DNA of 64,000 bases, from contig NC_081822.1 of assembly GCF_030704535.1 (NCBI RefSeq), positions 1,250,001-1,314,000 on the forward strand, written 5' to 3'. The stretch comes from Vitis vinifera. Taxonomy: Eukaryota; Streptophyta; Magnoliopsida; Vitales; Vitaceae. Below the pieces are notes generated by a model that worked only from the letters and a program-made list of their open reading frames with translations, did no database searches and was not told the origin of the DNA. Both the position numbers and the translations under genes were made by a program. Shown piece by piece: positions 1-13,047 of this stretch; the first letter of the stretch is position 1; the number at the start of each line of letters is the position of its first letter.

Positions 1-2123
1 TCTGATTCTCCAGGTAACTTCTACTGTACAGTCCAGACTCGAGTCTCTCTTCACTTGGAGCAAAAAAGGTAAGACCACCTGCTTGGCCACGGGGAATGAT
101 GGATATCTTGGCCACAGGGTCATATTCAGGCATAAGTGCACCGACCAATGCATGCCCAGCCTCTGCAAATTCAAGTGCAAACACATAAAGAGTTAAAACA
201 CCCAAAACAATAACAAGCATCAGAGACCTGTACAAAGCTTGTGTTGTTCTCTTTTATGTACCATGATAGGCAACTAATTTCTTCTTCTCGTCTGAGACCA
301 CAGCATTTTTCTTCTCTGGCCCAGCAATTATCCTCTCCAGGGCATCAGATATCTCATCCTTGCTTATCTCCTTGAGGTCACGCCTAGCTGCGAGGATGGC
401 TGCCTCATTCATCAGGTTCTGCAAGTCAGCCCCTGTGAAGCCTGGGGTCCTTCTCGCAATCTTTTCAAAGTCTACATCCTTGGCTAGTGCCTTCCCTCTT
501 GAGTGCACCTGTCATACAGAAATATCAATGGTTGCAACATTATCAGCCAAAAGAAACTCTTCTCTGACCAAAAATCATCAATGAACTTTCATAAATGTAT
601 GGTCATTCAATAGGGATCATCAACTCAATATCAATAAGCCCTGTTTGAGAAGGCTCGTATAAATAATACCTAGTATGGGGGATTCAATTAACCCAGATTC
701 ATCACCAAAAACCATAACATAGAACCGAATTTCCATACAGCGCATTTTGATTCTAAAATCTGTGTGACGACACCAACCACAAGCAGCAAATGAATAAGCA
801 ATAAGCAGGGTTTGTGAATAAACTAACCTGAAGGATCTTAACTCTACCAGCAACATCAGGCCTATCCACAGTAACCTGTCGATCGAACCTCCCAGGCCTT
901 AGCAATGCAGAATCAAGAACGTCTGGTCTATTAGTGGCAGCCAATACAATGACACCTGAATTTCCGGAGAATCCATCCATCTCTGTCAACAGCTGATTGA
1001 TGGTTTGCTCTCTCTCATCATTCCCACCTCCAAGACCTGCCCCTCTCTGCCTCCCCACTGCATCAATTTCATCAATGAACACAATGCAGGGTGCCTTTGA
1101 TTTTGCCTTCTCAAACAAGTCCCGGACTCTGGATGCTCCCACTCCTACAAACAATTCAACGAATTCAGAGGCTGCGCACGAGAAGAATGGCACACCTGCT
1201 TCTCCGGCCACTGCTCTGGCCAGTAGGGTCTTGCCGGTTCCGGGTGGTCCAACCAAAAGACAACCCTTGGGAATTTTGGCTCCCAGGGCGGTGTACTTAT
1301 CAGGGTTTTTCAAGAAATCGACAACCTCCTGCAGCTCCAGTTTTGCCTGATCGGCTCCGGCGACATCTGCGAATGTAACGCCGGTCTCTGGAACCTCCTG
1401 GAACTTGGATTTGGACCGTCCAAAATCCATTGGCCCGCCCAGTCCGCCGGGGCCGCCAGGACCTCCTTGGGCACGACGAAAGAGAAAGAAAAGTCCAGCG
1501 AAGGCGAGGAACGGGAACAGCAAATTGCCGATAAAATTGAAGAGGCCATTGCCAGAATCGCCCTCTGAAACCGTTATATCGACGCCGTTCATGGCTAAAA
1601 TGTCGATGAGGTCGGGGTCATTGGGGACGATAACGGTGGCCCGACGACCATCGACGGCGGTGAGTTGGAGGGCCGAGCCATCTTTGCTGAACCGAACTCG
1701 CTCCACTTTCCCCTTCTTCACCGCATTCAAGAACTCGCTGTACCGCCATTGACTACCTTCTGGGAGGTCAGACTGCGTTTGGGGTTTAGGGGCTGTGAGA
1801 AGAAGATTCTGAGCAAAGGGTGAGGAGTTTGAGGGGCTGGGTTTAGTGGGTTGGGCTTCGATTACAGGGGGCGGAACAGGTGGTGTAGCGTTGTCTACTG
1901 CGAGGGCTTGTGGGGCGAGAGACGAGGCGATTATGGCAGCCAGAGCGGCCTTAGATGGCAATTCTGATCTGGGTTTTCCATTGAGAATCGATCGAGTCAC
2001 ATCAAACCTTCTTCTAGAAAACAACTGCAGAGGAATTGAGGATTTGCTTGTCTTGGGCGTTGGAATCCTATTGCCAAACAGGGTTGAAGAGAGTAAGGGG
2101 TTTGTGGTAGAAGAAGAAGCCAT
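1..2123 (-). CDS. FTSH1/5: ATP-dependent zinc metalloprotease FTSH, chloroplastic, type A (3' end outside window)
   Basis: Membrane-anchored AAA+ protease of the thylakoid. FTSH1/5 (type A) subunits pair with FTSH2/8 and degrade damaged photosystem II D1 protein. Exons on the minus strand are 2123-828, 508-262 and 162-1 (continues off the edge); introns begin GT and end AG. The 432-codon first exon has a Ser/Thr-rich transit peptide, a hydrophobic stretch ending ALA near residue 76 (likely thylakoid transfer cleavage), and a membrane segment near 194-215. Also visible are Walker A GPPGTGKT (292-299), Walker B IVFIDEID (about 347-354) and the second region of homology ATNRPD...RPGRFDRQ (396-416). 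The zinc site HEAGH is split by intron 2: H ends exon 2 and the Glu codon spans the junction. Exon 3 continues through [12 protein letters not shown] and SYLENQ. The ATG at 2123 starts a typical plastid presequence. Type A is assigned from remembered FTSH5 sequence; FTSH1 and FTSH5 cannot be separated here. Confidence 0.96.
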
Positions 2124-5078
2124 AGTTATCCACCCTCTATCCTGCTTTTTCTACTGTTTTTTCCTCTGCGAGCGCTTGGAGGCTTCACCCAATACTGGAG
2201 TCTGTTTGGAAGGAGTTGTAATGTGTAATTGGGAATTTAAATAATTTAATTTGGGTTTTTTGAGGGTTTTATTTTCCTTATATTTCTATATAAAAAGTTA
2301 AAAACGCAAGTGTGGCTTCAACCCATGCCCTGCATTTGGATGTTGGTTGTGTTGCATCATCGTGTCTTCATAATATCCAATCATTTTGTAAGCGTTGGTA
2401 GATATTTCTTTCTATTTCTTCGGTTTCATTTGACGGGGAAATCTCTGGAAATTAGATTTTGGACTTTTGGGAAATATATTAATTTTTGTGGTTACGGGAG
2501 GAGGTGGACTACCAACAGCTGCATCCGAGTTCTCAGTTCTCACCGGGCCCATGTTATGACAAGGAAATGGGTTCACACTTGAGTCATGGAAGGTTTTGGA
2601 TCGGAAGCCCAACAACATTTCAAATAAAATATTAGTGGGAATCATTGGGTTCATTGTCGAGGCCCCCGTCCAAAGGCCCATGTTGGGAGATCCCCTTCCT
2701 GGATCGAGGCCAAGCTCGTTTCATGAGATAAAAAGGTGGCCATGAGCTGCGGTTTTACTGTTCACAACAAAACACCCTATGCATGAGTTGCCAGCCAGCC
2801 AGCCAAGGAGAAGGTTAGACTGTCTGTTCAACTCTAAACCAATTGAGTAATTGACTGTGATTGCATTTCTTCTCAAGAAGCACACTACATCTTTGGAGGC
2901 TATTATTCAGCATTGACGCATTGCTCTGGGAGGCGTTGAAGCAGGCCACTCGTGCACTACATGTTACTTACTGACCTTTAATATACTTAATACTCCTTCA
3001 ATGGAAGGAACATCAGTCTAATGAGATTAGGAGGATGGATTCCTGGCGTCATTTTGCTTCCCTATTTGTCCTTGGTAGAGAAGGGCTGGCTTAAGCATTG
3101 TTGAGGGCATTGCGTCGGAAATGAAGGAACAAGAGCTAGAGCCATCTGTACCGAGAAGAAAAGGTTAGAGAATTTGGTCACACAAATAATGCTCAAGACT
3201 TAATGATCTCTAAAATGAAGGTAATTAGGGATGGATTAGAGCATGTTTTTAGATGATAAAAACAAAGGGTCTGTTTGGCAACTATTTTTTCGAATAGTTT
3301 TATGTTTTTCAAAATAAAAAAAAAACTAAAAAACACATTTGACAGTTAAAAACTATTTTTTGTTTTTTTTTTCTCTAAAAATATAAAATATGATGTTTTT
3401 AAATAACATCTTTTAGTTGTTTTTTTAAAGTTGTTTTAAAAATAATTATATAAACATGTATAAAAATAAAGTCATAGACATAAAAATTATTTTTTAAAAT
3501 ATTAAAAACAAATTAAAAAACATTCCAAGTTTTTAAACAGACTTTTGTTTTGCAAAACATCATAAAATAATTTTCAAAAACTGTTCTTAAAAACTATTTT
3601 TCAGAACCATTTTTGAAAACAATTATCAAATAAGACCAAAGTCTCCCTTCTCAACATTGTCAACCAGTAGTTTATGATCCCTTGAATGATGTTTGAACTG
3701 GTCATTTCCAATGGCATCACAATTGAGAGATTGCCTATGGAGTTCACCTATAATTTTTTATTTAATGTAAATGAGATTATACACATCACATATCTATACA
3801 AATATATTTAAATTAATTACTGACATTATTTACATGGCCAATTTTCTATTCCAATGATGAATTCTAAACTTTTATCTTTATCATCTTAAGATAAATTTGA
3901 ATAGCTAACTTATGAGATCTATAATTCAGACATGGAAGTGTTACTTTTTAAGTGAGACTGGTCAAAAAGTACCACTAGTGACTGAAGCATTATGATCATT
4001 ATAACAAGCAACCTTTTTTCCCCAAAAATTTTTACAAAAAGAAAGGGCAGTTCATCTCTTTATTGCTACTAACAATTTGAGAACCTTTGAAAAAAAAAAA
4101 ATGGGAGTAAAATCCAAACATAACCATCCAACTTGAACTGACCCGTGTGTCAAGATTCTGGTTGTTCCTCTTCCATTCCCATAGAAAGCTGAAATATAAA
4201 ATAAAATGTTAAGAGAAGAAGGATATACCACACTTCATGCCTGTAATTAAACCGAGAAAATTATAATGTCAATACCATAAGAGTTTGTGTTATAGATCTT
4301 AAATGCATGATAATAGACATATTATGCAACCTATTTATCTAAATTTTCTCAATTGATATTTTTTACTCCTAAAAGGAGGAGGAATTGAAAACCAATTCAC
4401 TAAAACTAAACAGATGGTTTATGACAATTTGATATATACACAATACATAGACTACTAATTTATATCAAGCTCAAGGCTGTCAAGAATCGAGTTGTTTCCA
4501 AATACCAGGCAAGGTTGATTGAGTTTTGCATGTATATTAGTTTTTATAACGCCAAGGGGAGAACCGATAATAACAATGATAAAGGCCAATCAGGTGAAAC
4601 CTAAGCAGATGATCAATCTCCTGAACTCATAAAGATCAAACACATGGAATACCAACTATCTTAAATTGAGCTTAGGCCTGTCAAGATTCCACTTGTTCTA
4701 AAAACTGTATATGGCATGGACATCAGGGCAATTCACATGATAAGATTCAAATCAAATGAATTATCATGAGATGGTTTTCTTGTGTCTGGGATTCATGGTA
4801 GCATAGTAAGAGATATTCATTGTGTGCCTCAATATTTTATTCCCATTTGGGTATTTCTTACAGGTAATATTCTTTTACAGGTCTGACAAAGATGAGAAAT
4901 TGCTGGAACTGTTGGAACCACCACAGGACAGCCAAATGAAAGGGAAGATGCGATTCTTTATGTTTCTACCGTTCTTCTATACATTCAAGCTATAGGGGGT
5001 TGGTCCAGACATGTACCACTCAAAATCAAGTTGCACAACCACATTGGTGAAAGGCCACTTTCTTTGCTGAGAGTGAGG
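2124..5078. other. Intergenic region with FTSH upstream region
   Basis: The first 100-200 bases should hold the FTSH 5' leader and core promoter on the minus strand, but I see no clear TATA box. The rest is AT-rich with no open frame resembling a protein. It contains the MITE-like hairpin listed at 3268-3637. The stretch 4866-5078 leads directly into the DUF241 pseudogene. Confidence 0.6.
3268..3637. repeat. MITE-like AT-rich inverted-repeat element
   Basis: The left end reads GGTCTGTTTGGCAACT and the right end, reverse-complemented, reads GGTCTTATTTGATAATT, giving imperfect terminal inverted repeats. The inside is a series of near-mirror runs such as AAAACTATTTTT. AAAG is present on both flanks and may be part of a target duplication. 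Similar AT-rich hairpins occur at 35985-36370 and 43740-44015. This is a non-coding DNA-transposon derivative; the superfamily (hAT-like) is a guess. Confidence 0.55.
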
Positions 5079-5979
5079 ATGGTCATCTCTGCAACCCCAA
5101 AAACTTCTTGCCACACTCGTTTAATCAGTTTGCCTTCCAAAACTCTTCATCTAATTGTGACTGCTGAGGAACAGTGGTATTGGTTGAAGGCATCGGAAGC
5201 CACATCCACATCCTCATCCTCATCTTCACCTTCAGTAATTATTCCCTGATTGGGGGACTTAAGAAATTCGTAATTTGTTTCTATTGCTATTCACCCATAA
5301 GTTCTGTCCAATGAACTTTGGAAAAAATAGGATGAAGAATTGTTGGATGGACCCCTCAGGCTGTTGGATGTGTGTTGCACCACTAGAGATATTCTCACAG
5401 ATGAAGGAATGTGTGCAGGAACTTGAATCAGCACCCCCCAGAAGAAGAGGTGGAGAATCTGGATTGGCAAATAAAGTTAGGGCATACATGAATGGCAGGA
5501 AGAAATCAAAAAAATTCTCCTGCGTGTCTTAAAAATTTGAAGAGAGAAGAGAAGAATTGCTCACAATTGCTCTTAGAAGGAGACCATGACTGTATGGCCG
5601 TTGTTGGCATTCTAAGAGAAGTTAAAAGAATCAGACTTGCAATGTTTGGATCCCTCTTGTCATTCCCCTTTCTCAGACAAAGGCAAGACCAAAGCAAAGT
5701 GGTTGGTTTTTGGTTTCAAAATCATTGCAATCCAACAGAGGATCATGCCAAGGAGAAGTGGATGCCAAAGAAGTGGAGAAGATAGACATTGAATTGCTTG
5801 TTCTAAAATCTAAATAGCAAGAAGTCGAGCAAAGACATCAGTTTTGTACAAGTGCAAAATTTGATGTAGCAATTGGAAGCATTAGAGCTGGACATTCAGG
5901 AACTAGAGGAGGATCTAGAGTGTCATCAGACATTTTGGTGAAAACTAGGGTTTCCCTTCTCAACGTTCTCAACCACTAG
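5079..5979 (+). pseudogene. DUF241-family pseudogene
   Basis: Broken copy of the plant-specific, usually intronless DUF241 family (PF03087, function unknown). Pieces in family order are seen in different frames. The N-terminus SATPKTSCHTRLISLPSK followed by EEQWYWLKASEATSTSSSS runs from the ATG at 5079 to a TGA at 5247. Next come a WMDPSGCWMCVAP segment and QMKECVQELESAPPRRRGG (about 5340-5455). LKNLKREEKNC and AVVGILREVKRIRLAMFGSL follow in a shifted frame (about 5530-5670). QLEALELDIQELEEDLEC and then the C-terminal signature KTRVSLLNVLNH, again shifted, lie before TAG 5977-5979. At least three frame breaks and a loss around 5250-5335, where the helical LHECVDEL-type segment should be, rule out one product. 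The C-terminal signature matches the intact gene at 20714-21397 (TRVSLLNIL). It lies on the same strand about 15 kb away, so local duplication and decay is likely. Confidence 0.85.
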
Positions 5980-8900
5980 CTCATTTCCTAGTAATCATGG
6001 GTGATGGTCCATCTGGTTGCCTGCATTGGCATCCCAACATAACTTTGTGGTTTGTTATTATTTGTATTAATTGAAGATATACATACATCAATATCAATGT
6101 ATTTGTATTAAAACACTGATCTCAAGTTGCCTACAGAGTTCTTGTTCTCTCTTGGTTAGAGTATTTTATGGTATGTAAATTCAACCAGTAGTATTATTTA
6201 ACAGCACTCACAAATTTCAAAATCTTTTCTTCAGGAATAGTTATTAAATTAGCAATGGTTATGATATCAAATGATTTCTCAATCATATAAGGTATTGGTC
6301 TCTTTTTTCCTCACCTAAATAGAATATAAAAACCATTCATAGTAAGAATTTTCCTTTAGATACTTGTTTTGTGATGTCTCAATAGGGAAGAAAGTTCATA
6401 ATGCTATATATGTAGAGACTCTTCTTAACCTTATAGACACATTTTAAAGCCGTAAGTGCCCTTTCGGGTTGAAATTCCATTAACATAAGAAAATGACATG
6501 CGAAACTAAAGATCCAAAAGCTGATTCCACTACTCTATTTTTGGGTGCTGAGAAAATGGAATAAAATTTCGAATCAAAACTTTCTATTATCTTATTCCTG
6601 TCCTGAAAATGAAGAACCAAGTTCAATAAAGCATTGATAACTGGGCATTTTCATTTTTTTTTCTCATGTCTCAAGTGACGAATGATCCCAGAATTTTAAT
6701 TCCATTTTCTCTTCATTTCTAATTCCAGAGCTCTAGCATTCGATGCCAGAGTTTCACAACTGCAATAACCTTCATTCCGCTCCTCAGAAAAACAGGAAAA
6801 TAAATTATATTCCAAATTTAACGCATGCACATCGGAGAGAGAAGGTTTACAATTACATCTTCCGCATGCCTCAAATGACAAATGATCCAAGATTCACTAG
6901 CACTCCATTTGAAGAAAAGGGAGACAATATTCATTTTCTCAAGTCCTGGATAGAAAAACAGAATTCTAAAATTTCAGTTGCTTTTCCGAGGCATACGTTT
7001 TCTCAATTCCTATATTAGAATAGAAAAGCAGAAATTTAAAAGCTTCTGTTTCCTTTCTTTTCTTTTTCCCGCATTTTCTCAGCAACCAAACGAATCAATG
7101 ATTTCTTGAACTTTCCAATTATTTCTAAGACATTATCCACCACAAACAAAATTATCATTTAACATTGCAAAAAAAAAAAACCGTACCCCTGTTCTCCATT
7201 GGATTAGAGGTACGTTCTTGCTCTCCGGTCGATGAGAATGAGGCTTTAGGGTTTTGCCTGATCAGTACACAGAGCATTCCGTACGTAGTATTTTGCTTAA
7301 CCCAAACGACGTCGTTTTCACTTTCCGTTTCTGCAATCCACCGACCTTTAATTTCCCGCGTTTTTACAGTTTGGCTTCTGATCGGTGACGGAAACTCAAA
7401 ACGCAGCGTTTCAGGCGGTACTGTGGAGACCCGCACGCCTTTAGTCTATACTCTATAGGACCACGGAGTCAAAAACGACGTGGTTGCATTTGTATTTTTG
7501 CTAAGTACTTAAATCCAGCAAATTTAAATTTGATTAAATGTACGATATATCAATGTAGTAGTTGAAAATTCCATTAGCCCGTGGCTGTACACACCTCAAT
7601 ATACCCTGCACGCCACGTTACAAAAATAAGCAAAGGAGGTTGTTAGAAGCGTCCCCCACTCTGTAAATGCTAGCTCCTGGTTCGACCAGTCGCAGTCGCA
7701 GTTAGTACTGGACCTTTCAACCTTTGGCTATCTCGCCAAGGACCATTTTAGACCCCATAGCTGAATTACATTCACACAACCAACTGGTCTTAGGTCTAAT
7801 TCCGGAAAAGTTCGAGGACAGCGACCCATCACCAGCAAAGGAAAGATCAAAGACCATGGGCCTCTTTCTTTTTTTGTTATCTTTCCTGAGAGACCACGTA
7901 TTATCCTCGGTGTCCACACAGGCGGCATTAACTTTATTCGGACATATTCGTTGTAATCAGTGTCCCACGTCACCTTTCCATTAATTTCTTCTTCCTCCCC
8001 TCCCTCCACCTCCATCATCTTTCCTTTGCCACCTTTGGACTTAGTGAAGTCGATAGAAGTAAGTCCAAATTATAGGGTTTATGTTTTTTAACATCAAACT
8101 ATGAAATTCTCATACCAAATAAATTAATATTTAAGAGTTTATACGGTTTAAATTCTTCATTTCTTTTTTATTTTTAATAAATATTTGAAAATTGTTGTTA
8201 AATTAAATTAAATTTTAAAAATGCTTTTATTAAATATAAGATTCCCATTTTAATTAAATAAAAATTTGTTTTTGTATCACGTTTGAAAAAGAACAGGAGT
8301 TGCCATTTTTTTTTTCCTCAAAAAACACCAAAGAGCATGGAGCCCATATTTAAAATATCTATCAAAACACTCTTAAAAGTTATGTTTGATCTTTAATCAT
8401 TATTTTTTAGCATTTAAGAAAGAATCTTCAAACAAGGTTTTATTGAAGGTGTAAAATTCAAAAGAGAATGAATATTAAAGACAAACCACGATTTTTTTAC
8501 CAATAATATTTATGAAAAAAGATATAATATGGACTCAATACAAAATTAATGTCACCTAATAATCATAATAAGAATTTTAGTATCTAATCAATACAAAATT
8601 GATGTGATCTAGTAATCGTGATACAATGAAGGAAAATAAAATTTTGACTAATCTAAATTTATAATTATCGCTTTTTGTTTTCATTAGCTTTCTTTTCTGG
8701 TGTTTTCATGGATTTGTCTTAGTATTGTATACCTGTTTATACCTTTGTATTGATATCCTATGGCTACTTATTAATTAAAGTAAAAAAAAAGTAATATAAA
8801 ATAACGTCTTATTAAAAATGAAAAAAAATATCCACATGGCGTTTCCTCACTTGGAGGACTTCCTTTTTCCACTCAACTGGCTTCACAATTGAAGAACCAA

Positions 8901-11721
8901 GAGGGACCATTATGACCAGTGGACGCATTAAAGGAGGGCAATAGGCAGTGGAAAATGTAAAGAGTCTGCAAAGCCTTCAAACCCCATATGGATCATGCTT
9001 GGGACTGTCAAGACTGTGTAAAGGTCTTCAAACCCTAGATTGTTTAACCATTTTGGGCGACACCAATTATTATTCCTATGATTGTTGAACATCTTTTTCT
9101 CCATCTCTGGATAAAGACCTCCTCCTCGAGCTCCCAAGTCCCAACAATCAACTAGTCTATTTCAGGGAAACATTCCCTTTGTTTCCATAAAATTGAGCTC
9201 TCTATACCATGCACTTTTAAATTGGGCGTCACTGCCTTTTTCTCACATTTTAGATTTTGCCCTTTTTTTTTTTTGAATAAATTCTTTTTTAAAAAAAATA
9301 AAAATTGCATCATTACATTTTATAGTGTAAGTCCTTTAAATTATATGTAAATGGTGGGTAAAGTTATGACAGAAATATGTCTTAAATTCCTATTTAGAAT
9401 ATATGTTTCTTTTTGTAAAATAAATATTATATAAAATATTTTTTAATTTTATACATGATTGTAACTAGATTTCTTATAAAATAAAGAAAATTAGTGAAAA
9501 TTTCATTGATAAAAAAAAATATAGATATAAGAAAAAACGAGAGGCACCCGATGAAATAAGAAGGCTCATTAGAATATAAATACAAGAAAAAAAAGAAATA
9601 TCTAGAATAGCAAAAAATCTTATAATTTAGGGTAGAGATTAAAAAAGACTTGGTGATTATATCTATTTTTTTAATCCTCTATAATATTTTTTATCATATA
9701 ATCAAATGTTATCTTTTATTTATAAAAATAAGTATAATTGATTGTATCCGTAAAAATGAAGTATTTATTTTATTTAATTTGTTTTATTTTCTTATTGTTT
9801 CTTTAACATGTTTGTATTAACTTTTCCGTTGACGGAACAAGTTCAAATATTAATTTTGGGTAATATTATATTTGTGATGGATGAATTTGAAAATATACCT
9901 CTTTTTTTTTTCTTTTTGACATTTCGTGGGAGATCATAGTCTTATTAGTCCAAGGCATCAAATTACTCTTAGTCAAGTTTGACATTACTACAAGTATGAG
10001 TAGTGGGTGGAAATAACAAGTAACAATGATATCTTCATGATTAACATAATATCATTTAAATTTAAAAATGATTTTAATAAATTAATTATCAAACGTCCAT
10101 GGCTAGTCATAGTCACGTGTCATTTTAAACTTCCTTATTTTCCGCTAATTTAACTTTTTATTAAAAATAATTTGTTTTCGTTATTTTTTTTATTTCTTAA
10201 AATAGTCAGGACATTGACATTGAAGAACATCCGAAAAGACATTTCTAGAGTCAATTTGATTTTATCATTATTTGTTCCATTAAAAAAAAAATCTCAAATA
10301 ATTGATTTTTCTTTCAATTATTGAATTTCTCTTTGATCGACTAATGTGTGATATTTCAAATCCACGTTACTAATGAAATCGAAATAATCTCTAAATTTAT
10401 CATAAGATCCTTTCACTTGACTAGAATCTATTACTTGCCCAAAATTATTGCCGATACATTTTGTACCTTGCTTAAAAAGCTATCCTGATTTACCAATCAG
10501 TAAAGTTTAAACCAACAACACATTCATCTTCCTTTTCTTTTCTCTTATATAAAAAATAATTTTTATTCTAAAACTTTTAAGATCTTCATACTTTTCTCCT
10601 TTTCCTAAAGTACTTAACAGTCCGCAAACCCAATCTTAGTTACAAAATAAGCAAATTAACCAGGACAAACCAAGTGGGGCAGAGGTGGGGGGGCCAAAAA
10701 TCAAGCTATCACGTATTAATTGAAAGACAGCTCTTCTTTCATTCTTTCTTTTTGAGGAAAAAAAAAAACCAAAAAATGAAATAGATGATTGAAATCCTGC
10801 ATTAACGGCAGCCCTTCCCCATCAATATGAAGGGTGAAACATCTCACTCAAGAACCCAATCCTGAAAATTGTGGAAACCTCTAAAACATGTGTCAGGAAA
10901 GTGAAGAAAACTGGAAGAAAGAAGGAAGGAAGGAAGCAACCCCGGCTTGTTGGAGACGAAGAGGGGCGCGACCCAGCGGCAACACAAGAAGAAAAAGGTG
11001 ACCTTTCGTGGTTAGTTAGGTCGCCATGATTGGCTTGTTTTCAGGCAACTCATCATTTTTCTGTCAGTAACAGTACCCCTTAAGTCTCCTCTCACATCTC
11101 TCTATCCTGTCCTCTTTCGCTCGAAACAAACAAAAAATAAAAAATAAATCAATCAGACTCTGTTCCCTAGCGCCTTGGAAATTAATTAATTACATAACTG
11201 TTTTCTTTTTTGTTTTTTTTTTTTTTTGAGTTCCCACTGTGAGGGATGGCCACAAATTTAGATGGAAGGGTGAAGTTGTTGGAATATAATATTATATATG
11301 GGGTCGGATGTGAAGGCAGTATTCATTGAGGGTATGATTCACCAAACAGCAGCTAAGAAAATGGAAAGAAAATAAAGACCAAACAGCGGAGCAGAAGGCG
11401 CAGGCATGCGGAGGAGGGGGAGAGTAGAGAGATGGAGAGACGAAGAAAAAGCTGCTGTTTTTGTGTTAGCTTTTGCTGCATGTTTGTTTTTGGGTTACTT
11501 TGTACAAAAATTATGCATAATATCTCACAGAGAAAAAAAAAATCAAAAAGCTTGTATTTATCCTATTTTCCATGGGGTTTTACTTTTTGTTTCTTTAATT
11601 TCTTCCCCCTTCTTTCCTTTTTTTCAAACCAAAATGCATACAAAATTCAGAGGAGAAAGCCCCACGTAATTAAAATCAGATTTCTGAGGAACCAAACACG
11701 GAAAAGAAAATATGGTCATCT
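5980..11721. other. Gene-poor intergenic region
   Basis: Mostly AT-rich DNA with homopolymer runs. A less AT-rich island spans about 7180-8040 and carries the palindrome listed at 7304-7317. Short open frames on both strands there (for example minus 7728-8018) resemble no family I know. A second mixed-composition patch at 10640-11420 holds purine-rich runs and no recognisable exon. The last few hundred bases before 11722 should hold the LOG 3' UTR. Confidence 0.5.
7304..7317. promoter_or_regulatory. 14-bp perfect palindrome with ACGT core
   Basis: The sequence AAACGACGTCGTTT is a perfect palindrome centred on GACGTC, a C-box-like ACGT core of the kind bound by plant bZIP factors. A related half, AAAACGACGTGG, lies about 150 bases downstream near 7472. 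No adjacent gene is recognised, so regulatory use is only a possibility. Confidence 0.3.
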
Positions 11722-12316
11722 CTAGCGAGCGATGTCTATCTGCAAAGATGCATTGAGCTCCAGTTGTTCGGCCTCCCACCGAGCTTTAGCCACAACCCCA
11801 TCATGCACAGGCACGTATTCCTAATAAACCAAAGAAAATTATATACCTTTCAGACAAGGAAACAACAGAAACAAACAAAAAAACCCAGCAATTATGATTC
11901 ATGAAAAGGAAGGCCACTGCCCACCCACCTCGAGTTTCTGAACGAGTTCTCTTGCGTTTGGAGCAGAGACGATGATGTGACGCTGAGAGGGCTTGATGAA
12001 GCCATCATCCACGGCTTTGTCGATGAATGTAAGGAGGTAGTTGTAGTAGCCATCCACATTCAGCAAACCCACCTGCATATTAACAAGATCTTCAGAATCA
12101 GCCTCCGAATTATGCCAAAAAGATGGAGCAGGAGGGGGAGGGGGAGGGGGAGGAGGAGACATGGAGAGGCTTTACAGGCTTGTCATGGATTCCAAGCTGG
12201 GCCCATGTGATGACTTCCAATAACTCCTCCAGTGTTCCATAGCCACCTGGTTGTGTAAAACACAATTAAAAATATAAATAAACCCATCATATGTGGAGAG
12301 AAAGAGAGAAAAGAGA

Positions 12317-12359
<43 letters not shown>

Positions 12360-13047
12360 GTAAGGCGATAAAACAATCTGAATGGCGGGCCATCTCAGCT
12401 TTCCTTTGGTGCATGTCGGCTACGGGTCGAACCTCTCCTACTGTTTCCCCAGTTATCTGCTCAACAAAAACAAAGCATACTTCATGCATCTACCACCCAT
12501 TTCCCAAAAGGCACTTTATGATTTGTATTAGTTTATTATTCGTGATCATTCAGGAAAAGAAGACAAAGACCCAGATGAGATTCTCAACCTCTTTGCACAT
12601 CAGAGTTTTGGGGATGATTCTGTGAACAAGAATAAAGAAAAAAAAATCAGGGAAATGGAACAAGAAAACCATATCCAAAAGAGCATGGAGCTTTCCAATT
12701 ACTGTATATATATATACCCAAGTACATGTCCACCGCCACGATGAACTTCCTGAGAAACCAAACCCATTAACCCAACACTTCCTCCGCCATAAACAAGATC
12801 CAACCTCCTCGAGACCTTCACAAAAAAGAACCAAAAGCAAACAAAACCCATAAAAAATCTGAAGAAAAATGGAAACAATATCGAAAGGAGGAAGGATTGG
12901 GGTTTTGGGTTATTGGATTTTAGTTTTTACCAGTTCTTGAGCCAATTCAATAGCAGCGTCTCTGTAGCAGTTTCTCTTCCCAGTGCTGCTTCCACAGAAT
13001 ACGCATACCCTTTTGAACCTTGACCTCACCATCTCTGTTTTCTCCAT
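11722..13047 (-). CDS. LOG: Cytokinin riboside 5'-monophosphate phosphoribohydrolase (LOG family)
   Basis: Releases active free-base cytokinin and ribose 5-phosphate from cytokinin riboside monophosphates in one cytosolic or nuclear step. Seven minus-strand exons: 13047-12931, 12815-12718, 12619-12589, 12456-12357, 12246-12176, 12072-11929 and 11820-11722. They total 660 nt, giving 219 residues, a normal length for the family. Visible motifs are [11 protein letters not shown] near the N-terminus, [12 protein letters not shown] (46-57), the [17 protein letters not shown] block (85-101) and the signature PGGYGTLEE (115-123), split by intron 4. [22 protein letters not shown] and [17 protein letters not shown] follow. 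All introns are GT-AG. The ATG at 13047 is chosen; a second in-frame ATG at 13032 would shorten the protein by five residues. The terminal ASLQIDIAR resembles LOG1-type proteins, but I do not assign a number. The 'lysine decarboxylase' label often given to this family is historical. Confidence 0.96.
12321..12355. repeat. (AG)n microsatellite at a LOG intron donor
   Basis: About 17 AG units in intron 4 of the LOG gene. On the coding strand the intron starts G-T-C-T-C-T, so the repeat begins inside the 5' splice site itself. Confidence 0.95.

Noticed and set aside
7728-8018. Minus-strand 96-codon open frame starting MMEVEGGEEEE
   Set aside because: Low-complexity start, no recognised domain, and equally long frames on the other strand at the same place.
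12293-12625. 110-codon plus-strand frame with an Arg-Glu repeat
   Set aside because: Product of the AG microsatellite and antisense LOG exons.
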